DNA of 54,205 bases from Tepidibacillus fermentans (GTDB taxonomy: Bacteria > Bacillota > Bacilli > Tepidibacillales > Tepidibacillaceae), in contig NZ_SMAB01000015.1 in the NCBI RefSeq assembly GCF_004342885.1, forward strand, positions 1 through 54,205. The letters are read 5' to 3'. The notes below the pieces were generated by a model, which was given only the letters and a program-made list of their open reading frames with translations, was not told where the DNA came from and searched no databases. The position numbers and the translations under genes were made by a program. Shown piece by piece: positions 1 to 7,782 of the stretch (position 1 is the stretch's first letter; each line of letters opens with the position of its first letter).

Positions 1-94
1 TCCTAAATTTCCCCCGTTAACCAAGAATTCTATCCCTATTATACAAAAAAACCTGTAGATTTGGCCACTAGTTAGGGACTTTGTCTACAAGCTG

Positions 95-125
95 AGGACT
101 TTACACTAATATAGTGTAAAGTCCT
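95..125. repeat. Perfect 14-bp inverted repeat (possible terminator)
   Basis: The two 14-base arms (95-108 and 112-125, AGGACTTTACACTA and its complement) are perfect and separated by three bases. It lies just past the 3' end of the minus-strand specificity gene. Neither strand has a strong U-run right after the stem, so it may be a weak terminator or a remnant of a mobile-element end. The rest of 1-182 holds nothing else I recognise. Confidence 0.5.
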
Positions 126-182
126 ATTGCTGCTTTTATTAGTATAAATAAGAAAAACCGATAATTTAATTAACCTTTGATG

Positions 183-866
183 TTAAGATAATTCTAGTGA
201 ACCTGTTTCTAGTGAATGTACAACTTTCGATATCATTATATTAGGTAAAGCATTAATTTCTCTTCTTAGCTCTCTTAACCTCTCTGTTTTTTCTATTATA
301 TAGTTTTCAAACTCTTGTTGAATCTCAAGAGGGGGTACAGGAATTTCAATCGCTAGTAAATCTCTTATACTTAATCGTGGAAGAGCTGAGCCTGTCTGCA
401 TAGACTTAACATAATTTTGAATGTAACTAGAAGATAAAACAGTTCTTAAATAATGTGGCATTATTTTTTGAAAATCTGGTTGTAATACGTGAAATTCCCC
501 GGAACAAATACCATTCTCTACTTCACCAATTGCGAGATAAACTTTGTTTAAATAAGGTCTTAATCTTCCATATAGGATATCTCCTTTATAAAAAACTCTT
601 GAAGTAGATTTAATCTCATTTCCTTTTTTTGGGTTAAAGTTAATTAATTCTCCGGTTAGAGGAGTTACATTTTCTAAACCTATATAGTTAAAGTTCTCAT
701 CGGGAAAATCATAAGGTTTAATATTTTCTTTTCTTTCTCTTACCAACAAACCAATTTTAACCATCTCAAATGCAGATAGCATCTTTTCTTCAGATGTTGT
801 AAAAAGCTCTACTTTCCATCTTCCATATTTTTTTAATTCTGTAAAACTAATTGTTTTAGTCCACAT
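183..866 (-). CDS. Type I restriction-modification specificity (S) subunit-like protein, half-size
   Basis: This 227-residue protein probably gives sequence specificity to the adjacent methylase. It reads as one target-recognition domain (about residues 30-185, with the S-subunit-like stretches GDILYGRLRPYLNK and LPRLSIRDLLAIEIPVPPLE) followed by a helical spacer (about 185-215, IQQEFENYIIEKTERLRELR). Classical HsdS is about 400 residues with two recognition domains and two spacers, so this is half-size and would have to dimerise to read a bipartite site. It starts five bases after the methylase stop, so the two are co-transcribed. No HsdR is present in the window. The family call is firm; the specificity and partner are inferred. 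Confidence 0.8.
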   Translation of the reverse strand: MWTKTISFTELKKYGRWKVELFTTSEEKMLSAFEMVKIGLLVRERKENIKPYDFPDENFNYIGLENVTPLTGELINFNPKKGNEIKSTSRVFYKGDILYGRLRPYLNKVYLAIGEVENGICSGEFHVLQPDFQKIMPHYLRTVLSSSYIQNYVKSMQTGSALPRLSIRDLLAIEIPVPPLEIQQEFENYIIEKTERLRELRREINALPNIMISKVVHSLETGSLELS

Positions 867-871
867 TTATT

Positions 872-2605
872 CTACCATCCTTCTTTATCTAGAAATTCTA
901 AAACAGCTTCTCGCACTTCATCTATTTCGCTACCACTTTTCAGATGTCCAGTAGCATCATAACCAATATTGTCAATTTGGGCTAAAAATATATTATAGTT
1001 CTCTTCTTTAATTTCACCAATATCCCATTTACGAAGAAAGATTATACTTGTTTTTATATTTGCTCCAAAAGGAGCAAATGTCTCTAATGGTAAACTAATA
1101 ATTGCTCTTATCTTTGCATGTTCTTCTATCCACTCTCTTACATACTGTGTGCGTTTGTTTGCTAGTAGACCATCTGGTAATACAATTCCTAACTTTCCTC
1201 CGGGACGAAGGAACTGCATGCATCTCTCAAGACCAAGAACTTCGAGAGGAACAGTTTTATATCCTTCGGTTAAAACGAAACTTCCGAGCTGCATAAAAGC
1301 TTCTACTCCAAGTAAAGAACCGAAGGGCGGATTTGTTAAAATTAGGTCATATAACTCAGGTTTTAAATCTGTATAGTTCCTAAAATCCAGAAGCGAATCA
1401 GAACATCTAATATGAGTACTACCATCACCATGGAGCATCATATCTGTCATGGCAATCCTCACCATTCGGTCACTTTTTTCAATCCCATGAAGATTTTTAG
1501 AGGCAAACTCTTTCATGATTTCTTCTAAATCTTTCTCATTATCTATATTTAATGTATTTCTAACATATTCAAATGTCTTAGAAAGAAAGTGTCCCGAGCC
1601 ACAAAATGGGTCAAGAACAAAATCATTTATAGATGGTCTTGCTATTTGAACCATTAATTCAACAATAACTAAAGGTGTAAAATATTGCCCCATACCAGCC
1701 CTAATTGCTGGATTTATTACCTTTTGAAAAGCTCTACCTTTAACATCAATATTTGAGTGAGTTAGATTATAATGTTGAAGTACTTCTACTACTTTGGCTA
1801 AAGCAGCAGATGATAATTTAATATCTGTATTAAAAACACCCATATGCAGATTTTGAGTTTTATGTTTTACAACTACTTTTTCGTTTGCCTGCTGGTACAT
1901 CATCCTGATGTTAACAGCTAACTCCTCGGTGCTACCGTAAATAGCACGTTGCATTTTAGGAAGATGGTCTACCAATGTCTCATTTTCATCGTAAAGCTTA
2001 CAGTATATTATTTTACATAGTTCATCTAAAGCCTCATCTGCATGAAGTCCATCAATATCCCTTAGATGACTATGTGCTTCAAAGAATACATTTTCAACTT
2101 TTTCGGATAATAATGATTGTATGTTTCTAGATTTAGTATCTCTCGGAAATTCTTCATATCTATATATAAAATTCGCTTTATTTGGTAATTGATAACTTTC
2201 AATGTCCACTATATATTCTATTTGTTGGGAGCTAAAATTTTTTCTAACAGCTTTAGTTCCATCTACCGAACCATCTGAAACAATACCTAACCCAGCAAGT
2301 GGATATTTATCGAAAAAAACTGATAATGCTTTCTCTGCTTTTTCAAAACAACCTGGTTCGGCGATTGAAACAATTAGAAAAGGATAATTAACTTTTGTTA
2401 ACACTGTTAATCCGAAGAATTCCTCGGTTTCTACTAATTTTATTCTTTTGCCAACCCATTCTCTTGGATAATAGTAACTTTCGATAAGTTCATTTAATAT
2501 CCACTTTCTTATTTCTTCTCTACTAACATTTTTCTTCTTATTTAGACTAGGCTCACCTTCAAGCCATTCAGATGATTCCATACTATAATAAGGTCTAATT
2601 TTCAT
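872..2605 (-). CDS. N6-adenine DNA methylase (HsdM-like) with a degenerate restriction-type N-terminal domain
   Basis: The 577-residue protein likely methylates adenine in DNA using S-adenosylmethionine. Its C-terminal half has the HsdM fold: motif I is VLDPFCGSGHFL and the catalytic motif IV is NPPFG, preceded by a helical region containing MGQYFTPLVIVELM. Residues ~25-130 resemble the HSDR_N-type PD-(D/E)xK nuclease domain (PREWVGKRI at the start), but the place of the usual E-x-K reads IVSIAEPG, so this domain is probably inactive. The start is set by AGGAGAGG seven bases upstream. It is followed by the half-S gene. With no HsdR here, the pair may be an orphan or solitary methylation system, or part of a type IIG-like or defence variant whose nuclease lies elsewhere. 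Confidence 0.8.
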   Translation of the reverse strand: MKIRPYYSMESSEWLEGEPSLNKKKNVSREEIRKWILNELIESYYYPREWVGKRIKLVETEEFFGLTVLTKVNYPFLIVSIAEPGCFEKAEKALSVFFDKYPLAGLGIVSDGSVDGTKAVRKNFSSQQIEYIVDIESYQLPNKANFIYRYEEFPRDTKSRNIQSLLSEKVENVFFEAHSHLRDIDGLHADEALDELCKIIYCKLYDENETLVDHLPKMQRAIYGSTEELAVNIRMMYQQANEKVVVKHKTQNLHMGVFNTDIKLSSAALAKVVEVLQHYNLTHSNIDVKGRAFQKVINPAIRAGMGQYFTPLVIVELMVQIARPSINDFVLDPFCGSGHFLSKTFEYVRNTLNIDNEKDLEEIMKEFASKNLHGIEKSDRMVRIAMTDMMLHGDGSTHIRCSDSLLDFRNYTDLKPELYDLILTNPPFGSLLGVEAFMQLGSFVLTEGYKTVPLEVLGLERCMQFLRPGGKLGIVLPDGLLANKRTQYVREWIEEHAKIRAIISLPLETFAPFGANIKTSIIFLRKWDIGEIKEENYNIFLAQIDNIGYDATGHLKSGSEIDEVREAVLEFLDKEGW

Positions 2606-2640
2606 TTGATAACCTCTCCTGTTTTTTTTCTGTAATTTTA

Positions 2641-2668
2641 ATTATACAAAAAAATGACAGATCGTCAA
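2641..2668 (-). promoter_or_regulatory. Probable sigma-A promoter of the methylase/S operon
   Basis: On the minus strand TTGACG (2663-2668) and TATAAT (2641-2646) are separated by 16 bases, a near-consensus SigA promoter about 35 bases before the methylase start. The -35 box sits inside the left arm of the 2649-2696 palindrome, so a protein bound to the palindrome, or transcription through it, could affect expression. Confidence 0.6.
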
Positions 2669-2696
2669 TTTAAAAATTGACATTCTGTCATTTTTT
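2649..2696 (-). terminator. Long palindrome, rlmH terminator overlapping the methylase promoter
   Basis: Two 23-base arms (2649-2671 and 2674-2696) with only two mismatches flank a 2-base loop. Read on the minus strand it ends in a run of T, giving a good rho-independent terminator for rlmH (stop at 2729). The downstream arm carries the -35 of the methylase promoter. It may also act as an operator for a dimeric regulator; no regulator gene is seen nearby. Confidence 0.7.
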
Positions 2697-2728
2697 ATTA
2701 AGGGTTAAATTAATTACAAAAACCTCAT

Positions 2729-3208
2729 TTACTTATGATACGGTTCACCCTTCATAATCTTAAACGCTCGATAGACTTGCTCTAATAAAATTAATCTCAT
2801 CAACTGATGAGGAAAAGTCATCTTTGAGAAGGATAATAACTCATTTGCCCTAGCATAGACTTCCTTTGACAATCCCAATGAACCACCAATAACAAAGGCC
2901 ACATTACTTTTTCCATAGGTAGCTAGGTTGTCCATCTCTTTTGCTAAATCCTCTGAACTCCACATCTTACCCTCGATTGCTAATGCAATGACGTAATCGT
3001 CTTGCTTTATCTGAGTTAGAATTCTTTCCCCTTCTTTTCTTTTCACTTGTTCCATTTCGGCTTCGCTTAGATTCTCTGGGGCTTTTTCGTCGGGAACTTC
3101 GATGAGTTGGACTTTGGCATAGGCGGAAAGGCGTTTCTTGTATTCTTCGATTCCTTGAAGTAAATATTTCTCTTTTAACTTTCCAACACCTATAATGGTG
3201 ATATGCAT
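2729..3208 (-). CDS. rlmH: 23S rRNA pseudouridine-1915 N3-methyltransferase RlmH
   Basis: RlmH methylates pseudouridine 1915 in helix 69 of 23S rRNA, in the assembled 70S ribosome, using S-adenosylmethionine. The 159-residue product has the SPOUT-family C-terminal knot: [12 protein letters not shown] forms the cofactor loop and the conserved tail [17 protein letters not shown] ends in the family-typical KGEPYHK. Length equals the usual ~159 residues when started at [10 protein letters not shown] (3208). An in-frame upstream extension to 3262 is unlikely because the RBS AGGAGTG lies just before 3208. It sits next to htrA and the wal cluster, as in Bacillus. Confidence 0.96.
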   Translation of the reverse strand: MHITIIGVGKLKEKYLLQGIEEYKKRLSAYAKVQLIEVPDEKAPENLSEAEMEQVKRKEGERILTQIKQDDYVIALAIEGKMWSSEDLAKEMDNLATYGKSNVAFVIGGSLGLSKEVYARANELLSFSKMTFPHQLMRLILLEQVYRAFKIMKGEPYHK

Positions 3209-3261
3209 GAATGAAACACTCCTCTTATAATTCACATTAATATTATTATGATGTGGAAACA

Positions 3262-3289
3262 AAAGCAGAGGCTCGATGTCCTCTGCTTT
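3262..3289 (-). terminator. Rho-independent terminator after htrA
   Basis: The arms AAAGCAGAGG and CCTCTGCTTT (3262-3271, 3280-3289) form a 10-bp stem with an 8-base loop. On the minus strand it is followed by TTTTGTTT, 25 bases past the htrA stop. Confidence 0.8.
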
Positions 3290-3313
3290 ATTCTTTATCC
3301 ATTAATTTTTTGT

Positions 3314-4537
3314 TTATTGGTTAATTGGAAAATCAGCTAGTGTCATCTCAATCGTTTGGACTTTACCATCACGATAGAAGGTGATCTTCATACGATCGCC
3401 CACACGTTTTTTCTTATAAAGATATTTGCGTAAATCTGAGGAGTTCCTGATCGTTTGATCATCCAACTTCACGATCACGTCAAGTCGCCGTAATCCAGCC
3501 AAAGCGGCAGGTCCTGTTGATTTAATATCATAAATGACTACCCCTTCTTCAATCGAAGATGGAAGTTTTAAGACATTGATTCGATCTGATTGTGAGACCA
3601 TTTGCAGATCGATTGGTGTAATTCCCATATAGGGCCGCTTAACTTTCCCATATTTTAACAAATCATCAATAATCGGTTTTGCATCACTAATCGGTATTGC
3701 AAAACCTAGACCTTCTACACCACTTTCAGCAATCTTTGAACTATTAATTCCAATCACATCGCCATCAATATTTAAAAGTGCCCCGCCACTATTTCCTAGG
3801 TTAATCGCAGCATCTGTTTGAATGACTTCTGTCTCCCAATCCGATTGTCCATCTCCATCGAGATCTTTTTCAATGATACGAAGGGGTGAACTAATTACTC
3901 CTACTGTAACGGTTTGGGAAAACTCAAGCCCCAATGGATTTCCAATCGCAATGGCTGGCTCACCAGGTTTTAATGTCGTGGAATTACCTAAAGTGGCAAC
4001 AACATCTACATATTGATCATCGATCGCTAGCACTGCAAGATCTGTTAATGAATCTGCGCCTAATATTTCTGCCTTTACTCTTTTGCCATCAGCTAAAGCG
4101 ACTTCAACACCTGTTGCTCCTTCGATTACATGATAGTTTGTAATGATATATGCTTTCCCGTTTTGCTTTTGAAAAACAACACCTGACCCTACTCCTGCTT
4201 CTACATTCTTTGTTGATTGATTCCAAAAATTGATTTGTTTCTGTAAGTTAACTACACCAACGACTGCCGGTCTTGCCTTTTGTGCTGCTTGTTGAATAGC
4301 GGAAGTTACGTTTACAGTTATTTGTTTGGTTTCCCCTGGTTGACTAGGTTGTAATATACCACTTGGTTGGCCTGTTTCTGTTTTCGGCATTAATTTAATA
4401 ATTCCCAAATTAACTAGACTTGGCATCAACATCAGAACAATGAGGCCGCCAATAATTGCAGAGATAAGAGGGGTTAAAAACCCCCTTTGCTTTCGGCTTG
4501 ACCTACCCTCATAAAATTCATCTTCATAGAATCCCAT
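3314..4537 (-). CDS. htrA: HtrA/DegP-type membrane-anchored serine protease with PDZ domain
   Basis: An envelope quality-control protease that degrades misfolded exported proteins. The 407-residue chain has a short cytoplasmic tail, one membrane segment (about residues 23-46), a trypsin-like domain with the triad His136 (TNYHVIEGA), Asp166 (LTDLAVL) and Ser250 (GNSGGALL), and a C-terminal PDZ domain (about 300-400). It is the HtrA copy (YycK/HtrC position) that closes the wal cluster in Bacillales. I chose the ATG at 4537 because AGGTGG lies five bases upstream; the in-frame GTG at 4546 is itself part of that Shine-Dalgarno. It has its own terminator and is separated from walJ by a plus-strand gene. 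Confidence 0.93.
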   Translation of the reverse strand: MGFYEDEFYEGRSSRKQRGFLTPLISAIIGGLIVLMLMPSLVNLGIIKLMPKTETGQPSGILQPSQPGETKQITVNVTSAIQQAAQKARPAVVGVVNLQKQINFWNQSTKNVEAGVGSGVVFQKQNGKAYIITNYHVIEGATGVEVALADGKRVKAEILGADSLTDLAVLAIDDQYVDVVATLGNSTTLKPGEPAIAIGNPLGLEFSQTVTVGVISSPLRIIEKDLDGDGQSDWETEVIQTDAAINLGNSGGALLNIDGDVIGINSSKIAESGVEGLGFAIPISDAKPIIDDLLKYGKVKRPYMGITPIDLQMVSQSDRINVLKLPSSIEEGVVIYDIKSTGPAALAGLRRLDVIVKLDDQTIRNSSDLRKYLYKKKRVGDRMKITFYRDGKVQTIEMTLADFPINQ

Positions 4538-4743
4538 GAAATCCACCTTCCTTTATTTCTATCATTATACCCAATTTTAAACCATATTTTTTCACCATTT
4601 GCTTTCATTTGCAAAAGATCAGGTCTATTTTCTTCAAAATTTGTTAATACTAAAGGAATAGAATTCGTACAAAAAGAACAAAATGATGCTTTCGAAATCA
4701 CTTTTTAAAATAATAACGAATATATGGATAGGGGTGTTTCAAT

Positions 4744-4953
4744 ATGAAATCTGCACATATTAGTAAAATGGTTCCTGAAGTAGATTTTATTGGCCAACTA
4801 GCCGATCTTAAAGAAGTAGATTATAAGAATATGCTGGTTTTAACCGGTCTTATTGAATTATTAATTGAAAAAGAGCTGATTACGAGAAAAGAAGTGATTG
4901 AAAAAGCTGAACAACTTGAAGCGGATTTATCATTCCTCGATGTACTAGAATAG
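4744..4953 (+). CDS. Small hypothetical acidic/helical protein (69 aa)
   Basis: I do not recognise this protein. It is 69 residues, largely charged and predicted helical, with KELITRKEVIEKAEQLEADL in the middle that reads like a short coiled-coil or helix-turn-helix-free dimerisation helix. GGGGTG lies seven bases before the ATG, so translation is plausible. It is on the opposite strand to its neighbours and its last nine bases overlap the 3' end of walJ (convergent). No signal peptide or membrane segment is visible. It could be a small regulator or adaptor; function unknown. Confidence 0.6.
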   Translation: MKSAHISKMVPEVDFIGQLADLKEVDYKNMLVLTGLIELLIEKELITRKEVIEKAEQLEADLSFLDVLE

Positions 4954-5760
4954 AATTCTTGCTCTTTTCTCTTTTAGTTCTTCTAAACTTGTTGGCTTAT
5001 CATGATAAGTATCCATAATTTGTACATCTTTTTCTGTGATGCCATAATCCTTTAGGATCGTCGCGACGGTTAACCGTGCTAATTCAGGAAGATTATTTTC
5101 CCGACTTAAATGTGCCAGGAAGACTTTCTGCGTATCACTTGTAATCACATCAGCTAAAGCCTCTCCTGAAGCTTCGTTTGAAAGGTGGCCTGAATCTCCA
5201 AGAATTCGCTGTTTGACACTCCAAGGATACCGAGACATCCGCAACATTTCTACATCGTGGTTGGCTTCAAAAATCAATATATCGGAACCTTTTATTTTTT
5301 GTTTCATTTTCTCACTGACGTATCCTGAATCGGTAAGAATGGATAATTGCAAATCTTGATGTCGAAATAGATAACCGACTGGTTCTACTGCATCATGAGA
5401 GATTGCGTAGGATTCAATTTGCAAATTACCAAATTCGATCACTGAACCTGTATCCATAATTCGCTTTAAAGATTCATCGATTTGACCTACATGACTAGGT
5501 AACCCATTTAGTGTTCGTTCATTTGCATAAAGCGGAATCTGGTATTTACGAGCTAAGACGCCAATCCCTCGTATATGATCATCATGTTCATGGGTGATAA
5601 ATATCCCATTTAAGTCTTTTGGATTCACACCAATTTCTTTTAATCCCATTTCTATCTTTTTACCACTTAACCCTGCATCAACAAGAAAATGGTGTTGATC
5701 TGTTCCTATGTATATGGAATTTCCTGTACTTCCACTTGCAATAATTCGATATCGGATCAA
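4945..5760 (-). CDS. walJ: WalJ (YycJ) metallo-beta-lactamase-fold hydrolase
   Basis: This 271-residue protein is the last gene of the walRKHIJ operon. It has the metallo-beta-lactamase fold: ASGSTGNS near the N-terminus, the metal-binding THEHDDH at about residue 55-61, and further His/Asp ligands in LTDSGY, ILIFEANHD and LAHLSRENN. Bacillus YycJ is a putative exonuclease or phosphodiesterase linked to cell division and DNA repair; the substrate is not settled. The start is TTG at 5760, with GGAGGG six bases upstream, and overlaps the walI stop codon (TTGA), implying translational coupling. Confidence 0.92.
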   Translation of the reverse strand: MIRYRIIASGSTGNSIYIGTDQHHFLVDAGLSGKKIEMGLKEIGVNPKDLNGIFITHEHDDHIRGIGVLARKYQIPLYANERTLNGLPSHVGQIDESLKRIMDTGSVIEFGNLQIESYAISHDAVEPVGYLFRHQDLQLSILTDSGYVSEKMKQKIKGSDILIFEANHDVEMLRMSRYPWSVKQRILGDSGHLSNEASGEALADVITSDTQKVFLAHLSRENNLPELARLTVATILKDYGITEKDVQIMDTYHDKPTSLEELKEKRARILF

Positions 5761-6473
5761 TGAATACCCTCCACTCCCCCTGTCATGGCATGAATATAGA
5801 TCATTCCCCGACGCTCACTGTCTTGATAAACAATTCTCCAGACAGGGACAAGAATTTGAATATCTTCAGGATAATCCTGCTTATAAAAACCTAACTTCAT
5901 TTCTTTTATTTCCGACCCATTTGGAATATATTGATAATCCAATGCCGTTCTTAGTGCAGAATGAGCGGAAATCACCTGCCGAGTTGGACCTTTATCAACC
6001 ATTTCATAATACTCTTGCTGATATGAAATCACTTTCCCTTTAGATATTTGTAAAATTAAATTGTCACTGAAATAAGGAAAATCTTCAATTCGTTGGTGAA
6101 AAACGAGACGATTGGAACTAGACTCTTGAGAATCATAGTCATATTCACTAAAATGGTTAATCGTTTTCTGAAGTTTTGCATTTAGTAATTTTGAGTTATA
6201 CGGTTGCTCTAATTTAATCGGTTCTTTGATTTCATTTCTTTTAAGCTTCTTTTCTTTTACTTGGATAAAATGGAGTTCTGGAATTTCTTTCGGTAAATTG
6301 TAAGTAAGTTTAATTCCTTGGAGTCGTAATATATGATTTAATTCTTGTATGCTATTGGTAGATTGAATATCCTGTAGATATTCTTTTTGCTTCAAATAGA
6401 TTTGATAACCCAAAACAAGATTTAATATGAAAAAGGTAAAGATAAAGATTGTTTTCGTTTTACCCCAATCCAT
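5757..6473 (-). CDS. walI: WalI (YycI), regulator of WalK
   Basis: YycI is a bitopic membrane protein that, with YycH, restrains the WalK kinase from outside the membrane. The 238-residue chain opens MDWGKTKTIFIFTF, gives one membrane segment at about residues 7-26, and continues as an extracytoplasmic YycH/YycI-fold domain. The ATG at 6473 shares one base with the stop of walH (TAATG), so translation is coupled; upstream in-frame extension is not supported. Sequence is divergent as usual for this family, so assignment rests on membrane topology, length and gene order. Confidence 0.9.
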   Translation of the reverse strand: MDWGKTKTIFIFTFFILNLVLGYQIYLKQKEYLQDIQSTNSIQELNHILRLQGIKLTYNLPKEIPELHFIQVKEKKLKRNEIKEPIKLEQPYNSKLLNAKLQKTINHFSEYDYDSQESSSNRLVFHQRIEDFPYFSDNLILQISKGKVISYQQEYYEMVDKGPTRQVISAHSALRTALDYQYIPNGSEIKEMKLGFYKQDYPEDIQILVPVWRIVYQDSERRGMIYIHAMTGGVEGIH

Positions 6474-7780
6474 TATAACACCCCACTTTGGAAAGCAGGA
6501 ACTTCTAATTTTGGCTGATCTTTTAAGCGAACACTCCAATAAGGATAAAATTCAACATGGTCTTGCTTCTGAACAAGGTGATAAGTTAATTCAATGGCAA
6601 GAATATCACCATTTTTGATTCCATTTTTTTTTAACTCTTCCATGATCGCTGGTCTTGGTATGATCTTGACCTTTAATGGCTCTAAATTCTCTATGAACAT
6701 TAGAGTTGGCCGTTCAAAAAATATGATTGATCCATTATTCATTTGTAATCGGTATTGAAACAATTCCTTGTCGGTCACTGGAATCCCATTAAAATATTGG
6801 TTGAACTCAAACTCCCATAGATTCTTTCCTAATATTTGCGAAGAGGTTAAAAAATAACTTCCTCCAAAGCCACCATGTTGATTGATATAGTTGATTGCAG
6901 TCTTCAAATCTTTTTCTAGGTCAAGATTTTTTTGTCCATTTGAAATCGATTGAAAATAATTCAAATAATGTTCTTTTGCATATACCTGTAGACTACTACT
7001 GCCATCGGTATAAATCATTCGCTGGCCTCCATTTTGATCATAAACCTTTCGAACTGCAGTATGATCTAAGAACAGTAATTGAATCAAATGATCATCGGTT
7101 ATTTGCACCATTGATCGACGTGGAACCTGTATTTCTACTTCTTCCTCGGGTAGATAATAAAAACTGACGATTTTTTTGTTTGGTTGATTGCTGATCAGAT
7201 AAGAGTATAAAGGAAGATGAAGATCTGAATTTAATAAATCATCAAGTTTTGTACTTGTGATAGAAGTTTTCGCGGCATATACTTTATCTTCATGATCATT
7301 AATAAAATAGACGATTGGCATAGTTTGCGAATGATTGATGATCCAAATCCGATTCACTTGATCAGGAATCTCTGTGATTGGTGAGATCATTAGGATATTC
7401 TTTAAAAAAGCCTTGGGCATTGATACTGGTAAAATGAGTTCTATTCCCTTTTGGTTTTCTATTATCTCCTTCCACTCAATCGGTTGTTGTTGAAGTACAA
7501 AATCATAAAACGATTCATTTTTTATTTCTTGGAGTAATTTTTGAAATAAGTTAGATCCAGGGTATAAAACGGTATGGCGATTATTCCCAAAATGGAGAAT
7601 CATTCGTTCAAATCCAAGTACCTTTTCAGTCGATAGTTTTTGACCAAAACGAGCACGAGGCAAGAATTCAGAAATCTGCGTATTCCCATTATTAGGACTA
7701 TAATAGATTAAAATCCATGTCAAAATTAAACTATTGATTACTAACAGAAATAAAATAATGGATTTGACTTTTTCTCTCAC
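6473..7780 (-). CDS. walH: WalH (YycH), regulator of WalK
   Basis: YycH forms a membrane-linked complex with YycI and WalK and modulates kinase activity. The 435-residue protein has one N-terminal membrane segment (about residues 7-27, IILFLLVINSLILTWILI) and a long extracytoplasmic part with the three-domain YycH length. It begins two bases after the walK stop codon and overlaps walI by one base, so it belongs to the wal operon. Identification is by order, length and topology; sequence conservation is low as usual. Confidence 0.9.
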   Translation of the reverse strand: MREKVKSIILFLLVINSLILTWILIYYSPNNGNTQISEFLPRARFGQKLSTEKVLGFERMILHFGNNRHTVLYPGSNLFQKLLQEIKNESFYDFVLQQQPIEWKEIIENQKGIELILPVSMPKAFLKNILMISPITEIPDQVNRIWIINHSQTMPIVYFINDHEDKVYAAKTSITSTKLDDLLNSDLHLPLYSYLISNQPNKKIVSFYYLPEEEVEIQVPRRSMVQITDDHLIQLLFLDHTAVRKVYDQNGGQRMIYTDGSSSLQVYAKEHYLNYFQSISNGQKNLDLEKDLKTAINYINQHGGFGGSYFLTSSQILGKNLWEFEFNQYFNGIPVTDKELFQYRLQMNNGSIIFFERPTLMFIENLEPLKVKIIPRPAIMEELKKNGIKNGDILAIELTYHLVQKQDHVEFYPYWSVRLKDQPKLEVPAFQSGVL

Positions 7781-7782
7781 CG

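Noticed and set aside
4474-4701. 75-codon minus-strand frame upstream of htrA
   Set aside because: It only bridges the htrA leader and reads into htrA in another frame; the product has no sensible features.
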